DNA of 8,370 bases from an uncultured Leucothrix sp. (GTDB taxonomy: Bacteria > Pseudomonadota > Gammaproteobacteria > Thiotrichales > Thiotrichaceae). Under the pieces are notes generated by a model. That model did not search any database and was not told the DNA's origin. It saw nothing but the letters and a program-made list of their open reading frames with translations. The stretch is taken from assembly GCA_938004025.1 (NCBI GenBank), contig CALKXC010000251.1:1-8370 (forward strand), read 5' to 3'. Numbering within the stretch: position 1 is the first letter of the stretch; every line of letters begins with the position of its first letter. A program made the position numbers and the translations under genes. This document shows, one piece after another, positions 6,517-8,370 of this stretch.

Positions 6517-7083
6517 ATGCCCCTGAAAATTAATCGTCTGAGCCTTCTATTGGCAGGCACGCTTATCTTACCTTCTGCTGCTTTGGCAGGAGAGAACTTT
6601 TCCTACGACTTTTATGAAGCTGAAATAACCTCAACGACTGAACACGGCGACTCCTATGTCAGTCTTGGTGCCAGCGGTTCTATGGAATTGAATAACGAAC
6701 ACTACATCACTGCGATGGTAAAAACTGACATTGGCGATGACGCCTCTGCGAATAAAATCGGTATTGGTATTGGGGCTTACAAATCAAGTTCTGAATCGAC
6801 TGACTACTACTCGCGCGCCGGCTTTACTCACGGTAAGGATAATTGCTGCGGTTCCGCACAAACGTTGAGCGTAGGCTTTGGTGCTCGCCACCAACTTAGC
6901 GATGCAATCGAACTAACGGGCGGTATTGATTTATTGTTCTCAACAGCAGAAGAAAGCAGCGGCGTTAGCGGCAACATTTCTGCGCTTTACAACTTTGATG
7001 AAACCAAGCAGATTGGCGCTGGCGTTGAAAGTGATGGCGACAAAACTGAAGCACGCTTGTTTGCTCGCATGAAAATGCTTTAA
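6517..7083 (+). CDS. Predicted outer-membrane beta-barrel protein of unknown function
   Basis: A 188-residue exported protein that I cannot assign to a named family. Residues 1-24 are a clear Sec signal peptide (hydrophobic SLLLAGTLILPSA core, cleavage ALA/GE). The mature part has alternating polar and hydrophobic residues in about 8-10 short strands, for example SYVSLGASGSM (46-56), KIGIGIGAYK (80-89), TLSVGFGARHQL (116-127), IELTGGIDLLF (131-141) and KTEARLFARMK (176-186), joined by polar turns. This is the pattern of a small outer-membrane barrel of the OmpW/OmpX size class. A vicinal cysteine pair, C110-C111, sits in a loop (KDNCCGSA). The last residue is leucine, not the common terminal phenylalanine. 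AAGG lies 9 nt before the ATG, and an intrinsic terminator follows 25 bp after the stop, so it is probably a single-gene unit. Confidence 0.75.
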   Translation: MPLKINRLSLLLAGTLILPSAALAGENFSYDFYEAEITSTTEHGDSYVSLGASGSMELNNEHYITAMVKTDIGDDASANKIGIGIGAYKSSSESTDYYSRAGFTHGKDNCCGSAQTLSVGFGARHQLSDAIELTGGIDLLFSTAEESSGVSGNISALYNFDETKQIGAGVESDGDKTEARLFARMKML

Positions 7084-7107
7084 AGTTAAACTAAGCACAT
7101 AAGATTA

Positions 7108-7139
7108 AAGTGCCCCAACTCTGGGGCATTTGCATTTCT
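7108..7139 (+). terminator. Intrinsic terminator after the beta-barrel gene
   Basis: A 7-bp GC-rich stem TGCCCCA/TGGGGCA (7111-7117 and 7122-7128) with a 4-nt ACTC loop extends outward by a G-T and two A-T pairs to 10 bp, and is followed by TTTGCATTTC. It ends transcription before the separate ubiK promoter region. The T-run is interrupted, but the stem is strong; the A-rich left flank may allow some function on the other strand. Confidence 0.85.
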
Positions 7140-7162
7140 CCCGATTATTACAAAATACTCAT

Positions 7163-7191
7163 TTCATTATTCTTACGATTACCTTTAGAAT
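7163..7191 (+). promoter_or_regulatory. Weak candidate promoter of ubiK
   Basis: TTCATT (7163-7168) and TAGAAT (7186-7191, 5 of 6 consensus positions) are separated by 17 bp in the AT-rich spacer after the terminator. A start near 7198 would leave a leader of about 26 nt. The -35 matches at only 3 of 6 positions. Confidence 0.35.
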
Positions 7192-7223
7192 GCCTAGGTT
7201 AAAAATAATCTGGGACACCCTAA

Positions 7224-7472
7224 ATGGACCCTATCGACCAGCTAGACAGTCTGGCAAAACGCATCTCTTCACTTATTCCAGAACCCATTCACGCCACACA
7301 AAAAGATATTGAGTCCAACTTACGTTCAGGACTAGAAACAGGCTTGCGCAAAATGAATTTAGTCACACGTGAGGAATTTGATGTCCAAACTGCTGTCCTA
7401 CAACGTACTCGTGAGAAATTAGAACAATTAGAAAAGCGCGTTGCAGCGCTTGAGAATAACGATTCTGAATGA
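7224..7472 (+). CDS. ubiK: Ubiquinone biosynthesis accessory factor UbiK (YqiC, BMFP domain)
   Basis: An 82-residue protein of the YqiC/BMFP (DUF526) family. In E. coli and Salmonella UbiK binds UbiJ and assists the soluble Ubi enzyme complex in aerobic ubiquinone synthesis; the purified family members trimerise and bind lipid. The N-terminal half (about 3-45) is an amphipathic helical segment. The C-terminal half carries the signature LVTREEFDVQTAVLQRTREKLEQLEKRVAALE (46-77), a coiled coil with leucine, valine and alanine at heptad positions. Its start MDPIDQLDSLAKRI aligns with E. coli UbiK (MIDPKKIEQIARQV); the C-terminal tail is about 14 residues shorter. The comM gene often found beside yqiC is not here; an exported Sel1-repeat protein follows after 59 bp. 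No strong Shine-Dalgarno is seen. Confidence 0.95.
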   Translation: MDPIDQLDSLAKRISSLIPEPIHATQKDIESNLRSGLETGLRKMNLVTREEFDVQTAVLQRTREKLEQLEKRVAALENNDSE

Positions 7473-7531
7473 CTAGTCTCCTTGTACCCCGGACTTATTC
7501 CAATTAATTTGCATTTATTTAGAACCTAATT

Positions 7532-8370
7532 ATGAAAAAAATTATTGTCATTATGACTGCTGTATTGCTTAGCATGTCGCTAAGTAACCTGTCTTTCGCA
7601 GCTGCTGATCCCAATGTTGAACTCAAAGCGGCCTTTAAAGCAAAAAACTATCGCAAAGCTTTTCAAATCTCATCAGCCCACGCCAAGAAAGGCGACGCAG
7701 CGGGGCAATACATTCTTGGTCAACTGTACCTCAATGGCCAAGGCGTAAAGAAAAACCCCGGCATTGCTTATGGCTGGTTAAAGAAAGCAGCTGATCAACA
7801 TCACCCAATGGCTCGCTTTGCACTCGGTACACTGTATGCGACTGGAACGGGCATTCGAAAGAATATGCAGCTAGCAAGGCAGCAGTTTAACCTTGCCTCT
7901 CAAAAAGGCGTGGCCGATGCGATGCGTAGCTTAGGCATCATGTATGAAAAAGGCGATGGTGTTCCAAAAAATATGGGCGCAGCAATCGGCTGGTATGAGA
8001 AAGCGGCTAACAAAGGCATGGTCGATGTTCAGATGATGTTAGCTGAACGTTACTTAAAAGGGATCGGCATCAAGCGCAACCCCGGAAAGGCCTTCGCTTA
8101 TGCAACTAAAGCAGCCAAGGCAAATATTATCGACGCTAAGTATTTACTTGGATTAATGTACGCGAGTGGTCAAGGCACTAAAAAGAATCCACAGTTAGCA
8201 TTCAGAAACATGAAGCTAGCTTCTGATAAGGGATTACCACAAGCTCAGTACAGCTTAGGTATTATGTACATTCAGGGTGTTGGCACTAAGAAGAACCCAC
8301 AGATGGCATTCAAAATGTTCAATATGGCTGCTAGAAAAGGTATCCCATTAGCTCAGCACAACCTTGGTTT
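7532..8370 (+). CDS. Exported Sel1-repeat (SLR/TPR-like) protein, C-terminus cut by window edge
   Basis: At least 279 residues are visible and the frame is open at the right edge. Residues 1 to about 24 form a Sec signal peptide (KK, then a hydrophobic IIVIMTAVLL core, cleavage near SFA/AA), so the protein probably acts in the periplasm. From residue 57 there are six complete 36-residue Sel1 repeats and the start of a seventh, each on the pattern A-x-x-x-LG-x-x-Y-x-x-G-x-G-x-x-K-N-x-x-x-A-x-x-x-x-x-x-A-A-x-x-G. Sel1 repeats form an alpha-solenoid used for protein-protein binding, often in envelope stress, signalling or secretion. No catalytic domain is visible so far. Repeats 5 and 6 are more alike in DNA than the others. 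It follows ubiK by 59 bp with no clear terminator or strong promoter between. The partner and function cannot be told from sequence. Confidence 0.88.
   Translation, partial: MKKIIVIMTAVLLSMSLSNLSFAAADPNVELKAAFKAKNYRKAFQISSAHAKKGDAAGQYILGQLYLNGQGVKKNPGIAYGWLKKAADQHHPMARFALGTLYATGTGIRKNMQLARQQFNLASQKGVADAMRSLGIMYEKGDGVPKNMGAAIGWYEKAANKGMVDVQMMLAERYLKGIGIKRNPGKAFAYATKAAKANIIDAKYLLGLMYASGQGTKKNPQLAFRNMKLASDKGLPQAQYSLGIMYIQGVGTKKNPQMAFKMFNMAARKGIPLAQHNLG
7700..8347 (+). repeat. Tandem array of six 108-bp Sel1 coding repeats
   Basis: Six in-frame repeats of exactly 36 codons encode residues 57-92, 93-128, 129-164, 165-200, 201-236 and 237-272, and a seventh begins at 8348. Most are diverged in DNA, but within repeats 5 and 6 the stretches 8174-8204 and 8282-8312 differ at only 4 of 31 bases. 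This suggests a recent local duplication or gene conversion. Repeat number may vary between strains. Confidence 0.85.

Overview
The window looks like the chromosome of a gammaproteobacterium of moderate GC content. The support is a ZrgA/DUF2796-type zinc protein next to a Zur repressor, a TolC-family channel of the proteobacterial type, UbiK (YqiC), TrmL and a CCA-encoding tRNA-Phe. I cannot name the genus. Several housekeeping genes stand outside their usual gammaproteobacterial neighbourhoods: ribF without ileS/lspA, ispG without rodZ/hisS, and ubiK without comM. This suggests a lineage some way from the enteric bacteria.

Left part, minus strand (1-2094). A two-gene zinc unit, zur then zrgA, is read leftwards and zrgA runs off the window edge. 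Its candidate promoter (1230-1258) is overlapped by an 18-bp palindrome resembling a Zur half-site pair, which suggests autoregulation by zinc. Upstream on the same strand is an unrecognised gene for a single-pass membrane protein (1286-1903, possibly up to 1951), and then tRNA-Phe(GAA) with a strong, well-formed promoter.

Right part, plus strand (2256-8370). There are four transcription blocks. trmL-ribF form a tight pair (tRNA wobble methylation and FMN/FAD synthesis). After 139 bp with a 7-bp inverted repeat and a possible extended -10, tolC and ispG are only 12 bp apart (outer-membrane efflux channel and the MEP-pathway Fe-S enzyme). A signal-peptide-bearing predicted beta-barrel protein follows, closed by a clear intrinsic terminator. 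Then come ubiK (ubiquinone biosynthesis accessory factor) and an exported Sel1-repeat protein cut by the right edge.

Most of the window is ordinary core genome, and I see no mobile element, CRISPR array or phage gene. The points most worth a second look are the zur-zrgA unit with its candidate operator, the alpha/beta-proteobacterial type of IspG in an unusual tolC-ispG pair, and the unidentified membrane protein beside zur. I found no convincing new multi-gene system.
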